NCBI RefSeq assembly: GCF_022095675.1
Contig: NZ_JAHYSG010000155.1
Coordinates: 1-23,985 of the forward strand
DNA from: Dactylosporangium sp. AC04546
GTDB lineage: Bacteria > Actinomycetota > Actinomycetes > Mycobacteriales > Micromonosporaceae
Reading direction: 5' to 3'
Length of the DNA stretch: 23,985 nucleotides
The notes beneath the pieces were generated by a model. The model saw only the letters and a program-made list of their open reading frames with translations. It searched no databases and was not told the DNA's origin. Position 1 is the stretch's first letter, and every line of letters begins with the position of its first letter. Positions 17,665 through 23,985 of the stretch are shown here, one piece after another. Both the position numbers and the translations under genes were made by a program.

Positions 17665-17732
17665 CGCGCGCCTCCTTCCGCCGCGTGGGGTGGGGCGATC
17701 TACCCACCGGGCGAGGCGCCACACCCGACCCT

Positions 17733-17738
17733 TATGGT
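17733..17738 (+). promoter_or_regulatory. -10 box before the mini-ORF and K+ channel
   Basis: TATGGT at 17733-17738 is followed by 7 nt and a GTG (17746), the same spacing idea as the other apparently leaderless genes in the window. No good -35 is visible. The divergent pyruvyl transferase gene starts only about 70 bp away. A short hairpin GGTGGG/CCCACC (17689-17694 and 17703-17708) lies just upstream. Confidence 0.45.
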
Positions 17739-17745
17739 GGATTTC

Positions 17746-17778
17746 GTGAGCACAGCGGTGACAGAGGACGTCCGGTGA
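17746..17778 (+). CDS. 10-codon leader ORF coupled to the K+ channel gene
   Basis: GTG 17746 opens a frame of ten codons, MSTAVTEDVR, ending in TGA 17776-17778. That stop overlaps the GTG start (17775-17777) of the channel gene as GTGA. A TATGGT box lies 7 nt before the GTG, so the transcript may begin at the mini-ORF start codon. An in-frame ATG at 17734 would give 14 codons but has no ribosome binding site and would lie within the -10. The peptide has no recognisable function; its likely role is to bring ribosomes to the channel start by termination-reinitiation. Whether it is translated is unproven. Confidence 0.4.
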   Translation: MSTAVTEDVR

Positions 17779-18791
17779 TCCATTTCCCGGCGGTACGGCA
17801 GGGGCCGCTGCGTGCGATCAGCTCGCGGCTGGGCTTCGCGGTCGCGCTCGTCGTCGTCATCGTCATCGTCATCTACGCCGACCGCGACGGCTACCGGGAC
17901 GTCAACGAGGACGGGCTGTCGCTCCTCGACGCTTTCTACTACGCGGTCGTGACGCTGTCGACGACCGGCTACGGCGACATCACCCCGGTCTCCGAGTCGG
18001 CCCGGCTGGTCAACGTCCTGGTCATCACCCCGGCCCGCGTGCTGTTCCTGATCATCCTGGTCGGCACCACCCTCGAAGTCCTGACTGATCAGTACCGCAA
18101 CAACCTCCGGTTGCAGCGGTGGAGGAAGCGCGTGAAGAACCACGTCATCGTCTGCGGCTACGGCACCAAGGGCCGGGCCGCGGTCGGCACCCTGCTGGAG
18201 AACGGCCTCGAGAAGGGGCAGGTGGTCGTCGTCGAGACCAACCCCGGCGCGCTGCGCCAGGCGACCTCCGACGGCCTCGTCACCATCGAGGGCTCGGCGA
18301 CCCGCTCCGGCGTGCTCAAGGAGGCCCGGGTCGAGGACGCCCGGGCGGTGATCATCGCCACCGACAGCGACGACGCCTCGGTGCTCGTGACGCTCACCGT
18401 GCGGCAGCTCACGTCGGGCAAGGTGTCGATCATCGCCGCGGCCCGCGAGGCGGAGAACGCGCCGCTGCTGCGCCAGTCGGGCGCCCATCACGTGATCGTC
18501 TCCTCGGCGACCGCCGGCCGGCTGCTCGGCCTGTCGACGACCGCGCCGCCGCTCATCGAGGTGGTCGAGGACCTGCTCACGCCCGGCCAGGGCATGGCGC
18601 TGGCGATGCGCTCGGCCCGCCGGGACGAGGTCGGCTCCTCGCCGCGCGAGCTGACCGAGCTGGTCATCGCGATCTTCCGGCGGGGCAAGGTGCTGTCCCT
18701 GGCCGACCCCGAGGGCCACACGATCCAGACCGGCGACATGGTCGTGTACGTGCGCGACGACCGGCCGGAGTCGATCCCCGCGATGCCGTGA
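17775..18791 (+). CDS. Two-helix K+ channel with TrkA-N/RCK domain
   Basis: A 338-residue potassium channel subunit of the MthK type. A first membrane helix spans about residues 18-34, a pore loop contains the selectivity filter TTGYGD at residues 63-68, and a second helix lies around 76-103. A cytoplasmic RCK module begins at KNHVIVCGYGTKGRAAVGTL with a GxGxxG nucleotide motif, and a TrkA-C-like domain follows (DLLTPGQGMALAMRSARR, GHTIQTGDMVVYVRDD). Four subunits would form the pore. GTG 17775 fits because AGAGGA lies just upstream and the start overlaps the mini-ORF stop. The stop overlaps the next ATG (TGATG), suggesting cotranscription with the exported protein gene. Confidence 0.9.
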   Translation: MIHFPAVRQGPLRAISSRLGFAVALVVVIVIVIYADRDGYRDVNEDGLSLLDAFYYAVVTLSTTGYGDITPVSESARLVNVLVITPARVLFLIILVGTTLEVLTDQYRNNLRLQRWRKRVKNHVIVCGYGTKGRAAVGTLLENGLEKGQVVVVETNPGALRQATSDGLVTIEGSATRSGVLKEARVEDARAVIIATDSDDASVLVTLTVRQLTSGKVSIIAAAREAENAPLLRQSGAHHVIVSSATAGRLLGLSTTAPPLIEVVEDLLTPGQGMALAMRSARRDEVGSSPRELTELVIAIFRRGKVLSLADPEGHTIQTGDMVVYVRDDRPESIPAMP

Positions 18792-19390
18792 TGTCGGGGC
18801 GTGTCGCGGTCCGGCCCGCCGCCGTCCTGGCCGGTCTGCTGGCGGGACTGCTGGCCGGGCTGCTGGCCGGCCTGCTGGTCGGGGCGGCGCCCGCTGCCGC
18901 GCACGGCGGGGCGACGGTGACGATCCACTCCGACGGCCGCGGCTCGGTCTGGATCACCGCCCAGTGGCAGGACGGGCACCCGATCAACGAGCCGACGCCG
19001 GTGACCCTGACCGCCACGCCCGCCGGGGGCACCGCCGCGCCGGTCGGCCCGGCGACCCTGCGCCAGACCGGCGACGAGCGCGGCACCCAGACGTACACCG
19101 GCACCCTCGATCCCGGCTCGTGGCGCGTCTCGATCGACCTCGGCGCCCCCGTCGACGGCCATTGCCAGGCGCTCGTCCCGGTCGCCGCCGGTGCGGCCTC
19201 GCCGGCGCCGGTGGAGGTCGCGTGCCTGGTCCCGGCGACCGCCACCTCGGCGCCCGCCGAAACGTCCACGGGCGGGGGCGGTCTCCTGCCGCTGTGGATC
19301 ACGGCCGGCCTGCTGGCCGTGGCCGGGGCCGGTTTCCTGGTGTACCGCCGGCGGCGGGGCGTGCAGGATCCTCCCAGGCCGGGGCGCTAG
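18791..19390 (+). CDS. Exported, C-terminally anchored protein of unknown function
   Basis: A 199-residue protein. The signal peptide has a h-region built from four LAGL repeats and ends APAAA before HGGATVTIHSDG, so cleavage would leave an N-terminal His. A beta-rich extracellular domain follows, with WITAQWQDGHPINEP, and two cysteines (GHCQAL and VACLVP) that could form a disulfide. A Thr/Ser/Pro/Gly linker, one membrane helix (LWITAGLLAVAGAGFLVY) and a basic tail YRRRR anchor it facing outward. The family is not recognised. ATG 18791 overlaps the channel stop. Its own stop TAG lies inside the -10 box of the sigma factor gene. Confidence 0.8.
   Translation: MSGRVAVRPAAVLAGLLAGLLAGLLAGLLVGAAPAAAHGGATVTIHSDGRGSVWITAQWQDGHPINEPTPVTLTATPAGGTAAPVGPATLRQTGDERGTQTYTGTLDPGSWRVSIDLGAPVDGHCQALVPVAAGAASPAPVEVACLVPATATSAPAETSTGGGGLLPLWITAGLLAVAGAGFLVYRRRRGVQDPPRPGR
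18827..18874 (+). repeat. 12-bp tandem repeat coding the signal peptide core
   Basis: Four units of the CTGGCCGGNCTG type (18827, 18839, 18851, 18863), each coding Leu-Ala-Gly-Leu, followed by a degenerate fifth unit ending at 18886. The third positions differ between units. Unit gain or loss would lengthen or shorten the hydrophobic core in steps of four residues without shifting the frame. Confidence 0.85.
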
Positions 19391-19393
19391 GCT
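19388..19393 (+). promoter_or_regulatory. -10 box of the ECF sigma gene overlapping the upstream stop
   Basis: TAGGCT at 19388-19393 is followed by exactly 6 nt and the GTG start of the sigma factor gene. Its first three bases are the TAG stop codon of the preceding gene. No ribosome binding site separates them. This fits a leaderless transcript started by a housekeeping-type promoter; no clear -35 is seen. Confidence 0.55.
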
Positions 19394-19399
19394 CGCCCC

Positions 19400-19936
19400 G
19401 TGGACAACGCGGGCGACCCGGCGACTGAGGCGTTGATTGCGGCCCGCGGCGGAGACGAGACGGCCGCCGCGGCGTTCGTGCGGGCCACCCAGCCGGAGGT
19501 GTGGCGGTTCGTGGCCGCCCTGGTCGGGACCGGGTCCGCCGACGACGTCACCCAGGACACCTACCTGCGGGCCTTCCGGTCGCTGCGCGACTACGCCGGC
19601 CGCGCCTCGGCCCGCACCTGGATCCTCGCCATCGCCCGCCGCGCCTGCGCCGACCACGTCCGCGCCGCCGTGCGCTCCCGCCGGATCGAATCCCGCGTCG
19701 TCGCCGAGCCCGACCGGCTCACCGCCGCCGACCACGCCGGCCTGCACGCCACGAGCGACCTGCTCGCCGCGCTGCCCGCCGAGCGCCGGGTGGCGTTCGT
19801 GCTGACCCAGGTCCTCGGCGTGTCGTATGCGGAGGCCGCCGAGATCGAGGCCGTGCCCGTCGGCACGATCCGCTCCCGCGTGGCCCGGGCCCGCGCCGAC
19901 CTGATCGCCGCGATCGCCGCCGCCCGCGCCGGATGA
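19400..19936 (+). CDS. ECF-type sigma-70 family sigma factor
   Basis: A 178-residue minimal sigma factor with only regions 2 and 4. Region 2 runs about residues 27-95, with AFVRATQPEVWRFV, ADDVTQDTYLRAFRSL and ARTWILAIARRACADHVR. Region 4 is around 118-170, with LLAALPAERRVAFVLTQVLG, SYAEAAEIEAVPVGTIRSRVARAR as the -35-binding HTH. The layout without an adjacent soluble zinc-binding anti-sigma is like mycobacterial SigC, but I cannot assign the subgroup. The downstream membrane protein begins inside its stop (ATGA) and could be an unusual membrane partner. GTG 19400 follows TAGGCT by 6 nt, so the mRNA may be leaderless. Confidence 0.9.
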   Translation: MDNAGDPATEALIAARGGDETAAAAFVRATQPEVWRFVAALVGTGSADDVTQDTYLRAFRSLRDYAGRASARTWILAIARRACADHVRAAVRSRRIESRVVAEPDRLTAADHAGLHATSDLLAALPAERRVAFVLTQVLGVSYAEAAEIEAVPVGTIRSRVARARADLIAAIAAARAG

Positions 19937-20874
19937 CCCGGCGGGTCGCGGCCGCCGTCCTCGCCGGTGTGCTGCTCGCGCTCGCGTGGTGCGGGCCGGC
20001 GAGCGCGCACGGCGCCGACGCGCCGGTCGCGGCGAACTACCGGGTCGTCGTCGGCGAGGTGTCGGTGCCCGGCGTCACGGTCCGCGCCGTGGAGGGCGGG
20101 GCCCGGCTGGAGCTCACCAACGCGTCGGGGCGCCAGGTCACCGTCCTCGGCCTGCAGGGCGAGGAGTTCCTGCGCGTGCGGCCCGGCGGCGTGGACGAGA
20201 ACCGCCGGTCGCCGACCTGGTTCGCCAGCCGCTCGCTGACCGGCACCGCCCGGGGCGGCGACGCCCGGGCCACGCCCGAGTGGCACACGATCGCCACCGA
20301 GCCGGTGGTGCGCTGGCACGACGAGCGGGCCCGGGATCTGCCGCCCCGCGCGTGGAGCGTGCCGCTGCTCGTCGACGGGCGGGACCCCGGCATCGTCCGT
20401 GGCACGATCGTGCCGGCCCCGGCCCCGCGGACCGGCTGGTGGTGGGCCGGTGCGCTGGTCGCCGCGGTGCTCGTCGCCGGGCTGTACCGCTGGCGCTGGG
20501 CGCTCGTCGCCGTCGCGGTCGTCGCCGGCGGGCTGAGCGTCGCGTGGATCGTCGGCAGCGCGGCGCTGGCCACCTCGCCCGCCGACGCGCTGGGCACGCA
20601 GCTGCTGGCCCGGCTCTGGCCGTTCGTCACCGGCGCCGGCGTCGTGGCGGCCGGGATCGGGCTCGCGCTGCGCCGGATCGACATCGTCGTGGCGATCGCC
20701 GGGGCCTGCCTGGCGGTCATGGTCGGGTTCGCCGAGTCCGCGGTGTTCCGTGACGGCGTGCTGGCCGGGCCGGCCTGGGGCCGCTGGGCCGTGGCGAGCG
20801 CGCTGGCCGGCGGGCTCGGGCTCGCCGTCGCCGGGGCGCTGCGGTGGTACCGCACAGTCGGCACCGACGACTGA
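19933..20874 (+). CDS. Exported multi-pass membrane protein of unknown function
   Basis: A 313-residue protein. A signal peptide ends PASA before HGADAPVAANYRV, so the mature chain would start with His. A ~140-residue beta-rich extracellular domain follows (residues about 26-165), with LQGEEFLRVRPGGVDENRRSPTW. Five membrane helices then fill the C-terminal half from TGWWWAGALVAAVLVAGLY to the end. CopC/CopD-type copper proteins share the exported-domain-plus-helices plan and an N-terminal His, but the typical CopC residues are not evident, so this is a resemblance only. ATG 19933 overlaps the sigma factor stop. It may sense or handle a ligand for the sigma factor. Confidence 0.78.
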   Translation: MTRRVAAAVLAGVLLALAWCGPASAHGADAPVAANYRVVVGEVSVPGVTVRAVEGGARLELTNASGRQVTVLGLQGEEFLRVRPGGVDENRRSPTWFASRSLTGTARGGDARATPEWHTIATEPVVRWHDERARDLPPRAWSVPLLVDGRDPGIVRGTIVPAPAPRTGWWWAGALVAAVLVAGLYRWRWALVAVAVVAGGLSVAWIVGSAALATSPADALGTQLLARLWPFVTGAGVVAAGIGLALRRIDIVVAIAGACLAVMVGFAESAVFRDGVLAGPAWGRWAVASALAGGLGLAVAGALRWYRTVGTDD

Positions 20875-20895
20875 ACAAAATCCAACGAGTTCTTT

Positions 20896-20924
20896 CATAA
20901 TCGATCGCGATCCGCGCATAATCG
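20896..20924. promoter_or_regulatory. Direct repeat CATAATCG, 21 bp apart, before the GH127 gene
   Basis: CATAATCG occurs at 20896-20903 and again at 20917-20924, exactly 21 bp (two helical turns) apart, in the 90-bp gap before the arabinofuranosidase gene. The bases between (ATCGCGATCC) are themselves dyad-like. AT-rich octamers are rare here, so a regulator site or promoter element is likely. The rhamnose-type operator TGAAACGTTTCA is absent. Confidence 0.5.
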
Positions 20925-20964
20925 GGCTTCGATGTTCCCCGCCAGGAGCAAAGGAGCCCGGTCC

Positions 20965-23856
20965 ATGGACCGCAGAACGTTCGTTGCGAGCGGTGTCGCC
21001 CTGACCGGCGGCGCGATCGCCCTGTCCACCGCGGTCGGCAGCCCCGCGTCGGCCGCCGTGCGCACCGCCAAGACCGTCACGCCGGGCGCCCGGGGCGGCC
21101 ACTACGCCCCGAACCTCGCGCCGCTCAAGGCGACCGCGTTCCTCAAGCTGCCGCCGGGCGCGGTGCAGCCCCGGGGCTGGCTGCGCACACAGCTCAACAT
21201 CGAGGCCGACGGGCTCTGCGGGCGAATGCCGGAGGTGTCCGACTATCTCCAGCTGAACAACTGCGGATGGGTGGACAAGACCAAGGGCGCCTGGGAGGAG
21301 CTGCCGTACTGGCTGCGCGGCTTCGGCGACCTGGGATACGTCACCGGCAACACCCGGGTCCTGAACCTGGCCCGCCAGTGGGTCGACGGCATCATCGCCA
21401 ACCAGGCGAGCGACGGCTTCTTCGGCCCGAACGCGCTGCGCACCTCCCTGGAGGGCGGCCCGGACTTCTGGCCGCACATGCCGCTGCTCGACGCGCTGCG
21501 CTCCTTCGCCGAGTACAGCGACGACGCCCGCATCGTGCCGTTCATGCGCAGGTACTTCCAGTTCCAGAACGCCCAGCCGGCCGCCGTGTTCAACCGCAGC
21601 TGGGCCGCGCTGCGCTGGGGCGACAACATCGACAGCGTCTACTGGCTGTTCAACCGCACGGGCGAGACGTGGCTGCTCGACCTGGTCCGCAAGATCCACG
21701 CGGGGTCGGCCGACTACACCAGCGGCATCCCGAACTGGCACAACGTGAACCTCGCCCAGGGCTTCCGCGAGCCCGCCCAGTTCGGCCTGCTCGACCCCGA
21801 CCCGAAGTACCCGGCCGCCACCTACCGCGACTACGACACCGTCATGGGCCTCTACGGCAACTTCCCCGGCGGCGGCTTCGCCGGTGACGAGAACTGCCGG
21901 CCCGGGTACACCGACCCGCGGCAGGGCTTCGAGACCTGCGGGATCGTCGAGTTCATGCACAGCTTCCAGCTGCTGGCCCGGATGACCGGCGACGGCGTCT
22001 GGCTGGACCGCTGCGAGGACCTGGCGTTCAACTCGCTGCCGGCCGCGCTCGACCCGGCCCAGCAGGGCATCCACTACATCACCTGCGCGAACAGCATCGG
22101 GCTGACGAACGCCACGCTGACCCAGGGCCAGTTCCAGAACGGGTTCCCGATGCTCGCCTACATGCTGGGCATCCACAACTACCGCTGCTGCCCGCACAAC
22201 TACGGGATGGGCTGGCCGTACTACGCGCAGGAGCTGTGGTTCGCCACCTGGGACCGCGGGCTGTGCGCCGCGATGTACGGGGCGTCGTCGGTCACCGCGA
22301 AGGTCGGGGCGAACGCGACCACGGTCACGATCACCGAGGACACCGACTACCCGTTCAGCGACACGATCACGCTGACCGTGGGCACGCCGGGGAGCGTGAG
22401 CTTCCCGCTGTACCTGCGGATCCCCAAGTGGAGCAGCGGGGCCTCGGTGCGGGTGAACGGCGCCCTGGTCACCGGCACGCTCGAGGCGGGCTCGTTCGTC
22501 GTCGTGGACCAGGCCTGGAACAACGGCGACAAGGTGACCGTCACGCTGCCGATGCGCACCACCGTGCGCACGTGGGCGAAGAACGGCAACGCCGTCAGCG
22601 TCGACAACGGCCCGCTCACCTTCTCGCTGTCGATCGCCGAGCGGTGGCAGCGCATCGGCGGTACCGACGCGTGGCCCACGAACGAGGTGTACGCCAACTC
22701 GGCGTGGAACTACGGTCTCGTCATCGACCCGGCCAACCCGGGCGCGCAGGTGACCCGCAAGGCCGGCCCGCTCGCCGCGAACCCGTTCACCCGCGACGGC
22801 GCGCCCGTCTCGCTGAGCGTCACCGCGCGCAAGGTGGTCAACTGGCAGGCCGACGCCGAGGGGGTCGTGCGCACGCTCCAGCAGAGCCCGGTGCGCTCCA
22901 CCCAGCCGAACGAGACCGTCACACTGCTGCCGATGGGCGCGCAGCGGGTGCGCATCACGACATTCCCGCGCATCGGCGACGGCGCGGACGCCGTCGACTG
23001 GGTGATCCCGGCGACCCCGTCGGCGTCGCACTGCTGGAGCGGCGACTCGGTGGCCGCGCTGAACGACGGCAGGACCCCGTCGAGCTCGGCCGACACGACG
23101 ATCCCGCGGATGACGTTCTGGGACCACCTCGGCACGGCCGAGTGGGTCCAGCTCAGCTACGCGTCGCCGGTCGTGACCGGCGCGGTCTCGGTCTACTGGT
23201 TCGACGACACGGGCTTCGGCCAGTGCCGCACGCCGCAGTCGTGGCAGGTGCAGTACCGCAACGCGAGCGGCGCCTGGGTGCCCGTCGCCGGGGCGTCCGC
23301 GTACGGCACCGCGGTCAACACCTTCAACCGCGTCACGTTCACGCCGGTCACCACGTCGGCCCTGCGGCTGGCGGTGCAGCTCAAGGCGGGCGTCTCGGCC
23401 GGCATCCTGGAGTGGCGGGTCGAGGGCACCACGGCGCCGATCATCTGGCAGCGGATCCAGAACCAGCACAGCTCGAAGGTCCTGGGCGTCGCCGGCATGT
23501 CGGCGGCGAACAGCGCCAACGTGGTCCAGTACGACGACAACGGCACGGCCGACCACCTGTGGCGCATGATCGACGCGGGCGGCGGCTGGTACAAGATCCA
23601 GAATCAGAACAGCGGCAAGCTCCTGGCCGTGGAGAACATGTCGACGGCGAACAGCGCGCGCGTGCAGCAGTTCGACGACAACGGCTCGGCCGACCACCTC
23701 TGGCGCCCGCTGGACGCGGGCGGCGGCTGGTTCCGGCTGCAGGTCCAGCACAGCATGAAGGTGCTCGGCGTCGACGGCATGTCGACCGCGAACAGCGCCC
23801 AGGTGGTCCAGTTCGACGACAACGGCACGGCCGACCACCTCTGGCGCTTCCTCTAG
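20965..23856 (+). CDS. Tat-exported GH127-type beta-L-arabinofuranosidase with ricin-type domain
   Basis: A 963-residue secreted glycosidase. MDRRTFVASG plus a hydrophobic stretch ending ASAAV is a twin-arginine signal. The catalytic part (about 50-660) matches family GH127: probable acid/base Glu309 in GDENCRPGY, and the zinc-thiolate set Glu323, Cys325 (FETCG) and Cys408-Cys409 (YRCCPHN), equivalent to the cysteine nucleophile site described for HypBA1. Next comes a discoidin-like domain around 700-820 (GAVSVYWFDDTG, SWQVQYRN), then three 47-residue ricin/CBM13-like repeats forming one beta-trefoil for sugar binding. It would release L-arabinofuranose from plant glycans or glycoproteins. 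ATG 20965 is chosen for AAGGAG (20951-20956) and the immediate Tat motif; an upstream ATG at 20932 is less likely. Confidence 0.88.
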   Translation: MDRRTFVASGVALTGGAIALSTAVGSPASAAVRTAKTVTPGARGGHYAPNLAPLKATAFLKLPPGAVQPRGWLRTQLNIEADGLCGRMPEVSDYLQLNNCGWVDKTKGAWEELPYWLRGFGDLGYVTGNTRVLNLARQWVDGIIANQASDGFFGPNALRTSLEGGPDFWPHMPLLDALRSFAEYSDDARIVPFMRRYFQFQNAQPAAVFNRSWAALRWGDNIDSVYWLFNRTGETWLLDLVRKIHAGSADYTSGIPNWHNVNLAQGFREPAQFGLLDPDPKYPAATYRDYDTVMGLYGNFPGGGFAGDENCRPGYTDPRQGFETCGIVEFMHSFQLLARMTGDGVWLDRCEDLAFNSLPAALDPAQQGIHYITCANSIGLTNATLTQGQFQNGFPMLAYMLGIHNYRCCPHNYGMGWPYYAQELWFATWDRGLCAAMYGASSVTAKVGANATTVTITEDTDYPFSDTITLTVGTPGSVSFPLYLRIPKWSSGASVRVNGALVTGTLEAGSFVVVDQAWNNGDKVTVTLPMRTTVRTWAKNGNAVSVDNGPLTFSLSIAERWQRIGGTDAWPTNEVYANSAWNYGLVIDPANPGAQVTRKAGPLAANPFTRDGAPVSLSVTARKVVNWQADAEGVVRTLQQSPVRSTQPNETVTLLPMGAQRVRITTFPRIGDGADAVDWVIPATPSASHCWSGDSVAALNDGRTPSSSADTTIPRMTFWDHLGTAEWVQLSYASPVVTGAVSVYWFDDTGFGQCRTPQSWQVQYRNASGAWVPVAGASAYGTAVNTFNRVTFTPVTTSALRLAVQLKAGVSAGILEWRVEGTTAPIIWQRIQNQHSSKVLGVAGMSAANSANVVQYDDNGTADHLWRMIDAGGGWYKIQNQNSGKLLAVENMSTANSARVQQFDDNGSADHLWRPLDAGGGWFRLQVQHSMKVLGVDGMSTANSAQVVQFDDNGTADHLWRFL
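23446..23853 (+). repeat. Three 141-bp in-gene repeats (ricin-type subdomains)
   Basis: Units begin at the Trp codons at 23446, 23587 and 23728, giving a 141-bp (47-codon) period; the third is cut short by the stop codon. Shared protein features are IQNQ-like starts, K-hydrophobic-L-hydrophobic-V, MS-ANSA, DDNG-ADHLWR and DAGGGW. Three such subdomains make a full beta-trefoil. DNA similarity between units is high, suggesting internal duplication. Confidence 0.85.
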
Positions 23857-23867
23857 CCCGTCGGATT

Positions 23868-23928
23868 CGACGTTGGTCGATCAACCCTCAAATGGATCAC
23901 GGTGTTGAGGGTAGATCGACCGGCGTCG
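23868..23928. repeat. Dispersed hairpin element, copy 2 (possible terminator)
   Basis: Arms 23868-23891 and 23905-23928 pair at 21 of 24 positions, two of the three exceptions being G-T wobbles, around a 13-nt loop. The core GGTCGATCAACCCTCAA pairs with TTGAGGGTAGATCGACC. The right arm shares GAGGGTAGATCGACC and CGTC with the element at 522-581. It lies 11 bp after the GH127 stop, so it could end that transcript. Confidence 0.75.
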
Positions 23929-23949
23929 TTCGAGAGCTGCGCTGGACGG

Positions 23950-23985
23950 TCAGCCGGCGCGGTGGCGGGGGCGGGGGAGCAGGCG
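23950..23985 (-). CDS. Possible 3' end of a convergent gene cut by the window edge
   Basis: On the minus strand the last 36 bp read as 11 codons (RLLPRPRHRAG) and a TGA. The Arg/Pro-rich composition is common at actinobacterial C-termini, and the hairpin just before it would then sit between converging genes as copy 1 does. Too short to confirm. Confidence 0.2.
   Translation of the reverse strand, partial: RLLPRPRHRAG

Noticed and set aside
17689..17708. GATCTACCC and the short hairpin GGTGGG/CCCACC, resembling the dispersed element
   Set aside because: Only about 9 bases match the element's arm and the facing arm is missing; the 6-bp stem is unremarkable in this GC-rich sequence.
19591..23838. 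Very long open frame on the minus strand across the sigma factor, membrane protein and GH127 genes
   Set aside because: Low-complexity Arg/Val/Asp/Gly-rich translation with no domain, lying opposite three well-supported genes; a third-position GC artefact.

Overview
The window is very GC-rich, almost fully coding, uses GTG starts freely, and has many 4-base ATGA/GTGA gene overlaps. This points to an actinomycete. A Micromonosporaceae-like organism would fit, but no rRNA or marker gene is present to place it. I see no tRNA, rRNA, CRISPR, insertion sequence, prophage or replication origin.

Left edge (1-667): the 3' end of a helix-hairpin-helix protein gene. Its last ~100 bp, including the stop codon, are tandemly repeated three times with a 110-bp period. 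A dispersed hairpin element follows at 522-581. Rhamnose block (668-11383): a divergent LacI-type regulator faces an eight-gene L-rhamnose operon: ABC ATPase, two permeases, lipoprotein binding protein, mutarotase, isomerase, aldolase/dehydrogenase fusion and rhamnulokinase. Five of the seven junctions are ATGA overlaps. A candidate promoter and a palindromic LacI-type operator lie before the first gene. Together the genes would import L-rhamnose and convert it to dihydroxyacetone phosphate and lactaldehyde, with the fused dehydrogenase domain handling lactaldehyde.

Middle (11371-17664): a minus-strand run of a PaiB-like flavin protein, a polytopic membrane protein, a 4'-phosphopantetheinyl transferase and an HD-domain protein; an HTH-like gene divergent from the PaiB-like gene with promoters packed into 36 bp; and a minus-strand pair of polysaccharide pyruvyl transferase and FAD-dependent oxidoreductase joined by a GTGA overlap.

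Right part (17746-23856): a two-helix K+ channel with a TrkA/RCK domain, preceded by a 10-codon reading frame; an exported, C-terminally anchored protein; an ECF sigma factor; a second exported multi-pass protein; and a large Tat-exported GH127-type beta-L-arabinofuranosidase with a C-terminal ricin-type beta-trefoil. A second copy of the dispersed hairpin element follows it.

Most notable: the two hairpin copies about 23 kb apart; the tandem duplication of a gene's 3' end; a cluster of apparently leaderless genes with a TAnnnT box 6-7 nt before a GTG start; the coupled mini-ORF before the K+ channel; and two exported proteins around the sigma factor that would both start with His after signal cleavage. 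I found no convincing wholly new multi-gene system. The best candidate is the channel / exported protein / sigma factor / exported protein unit at 17746-20874.
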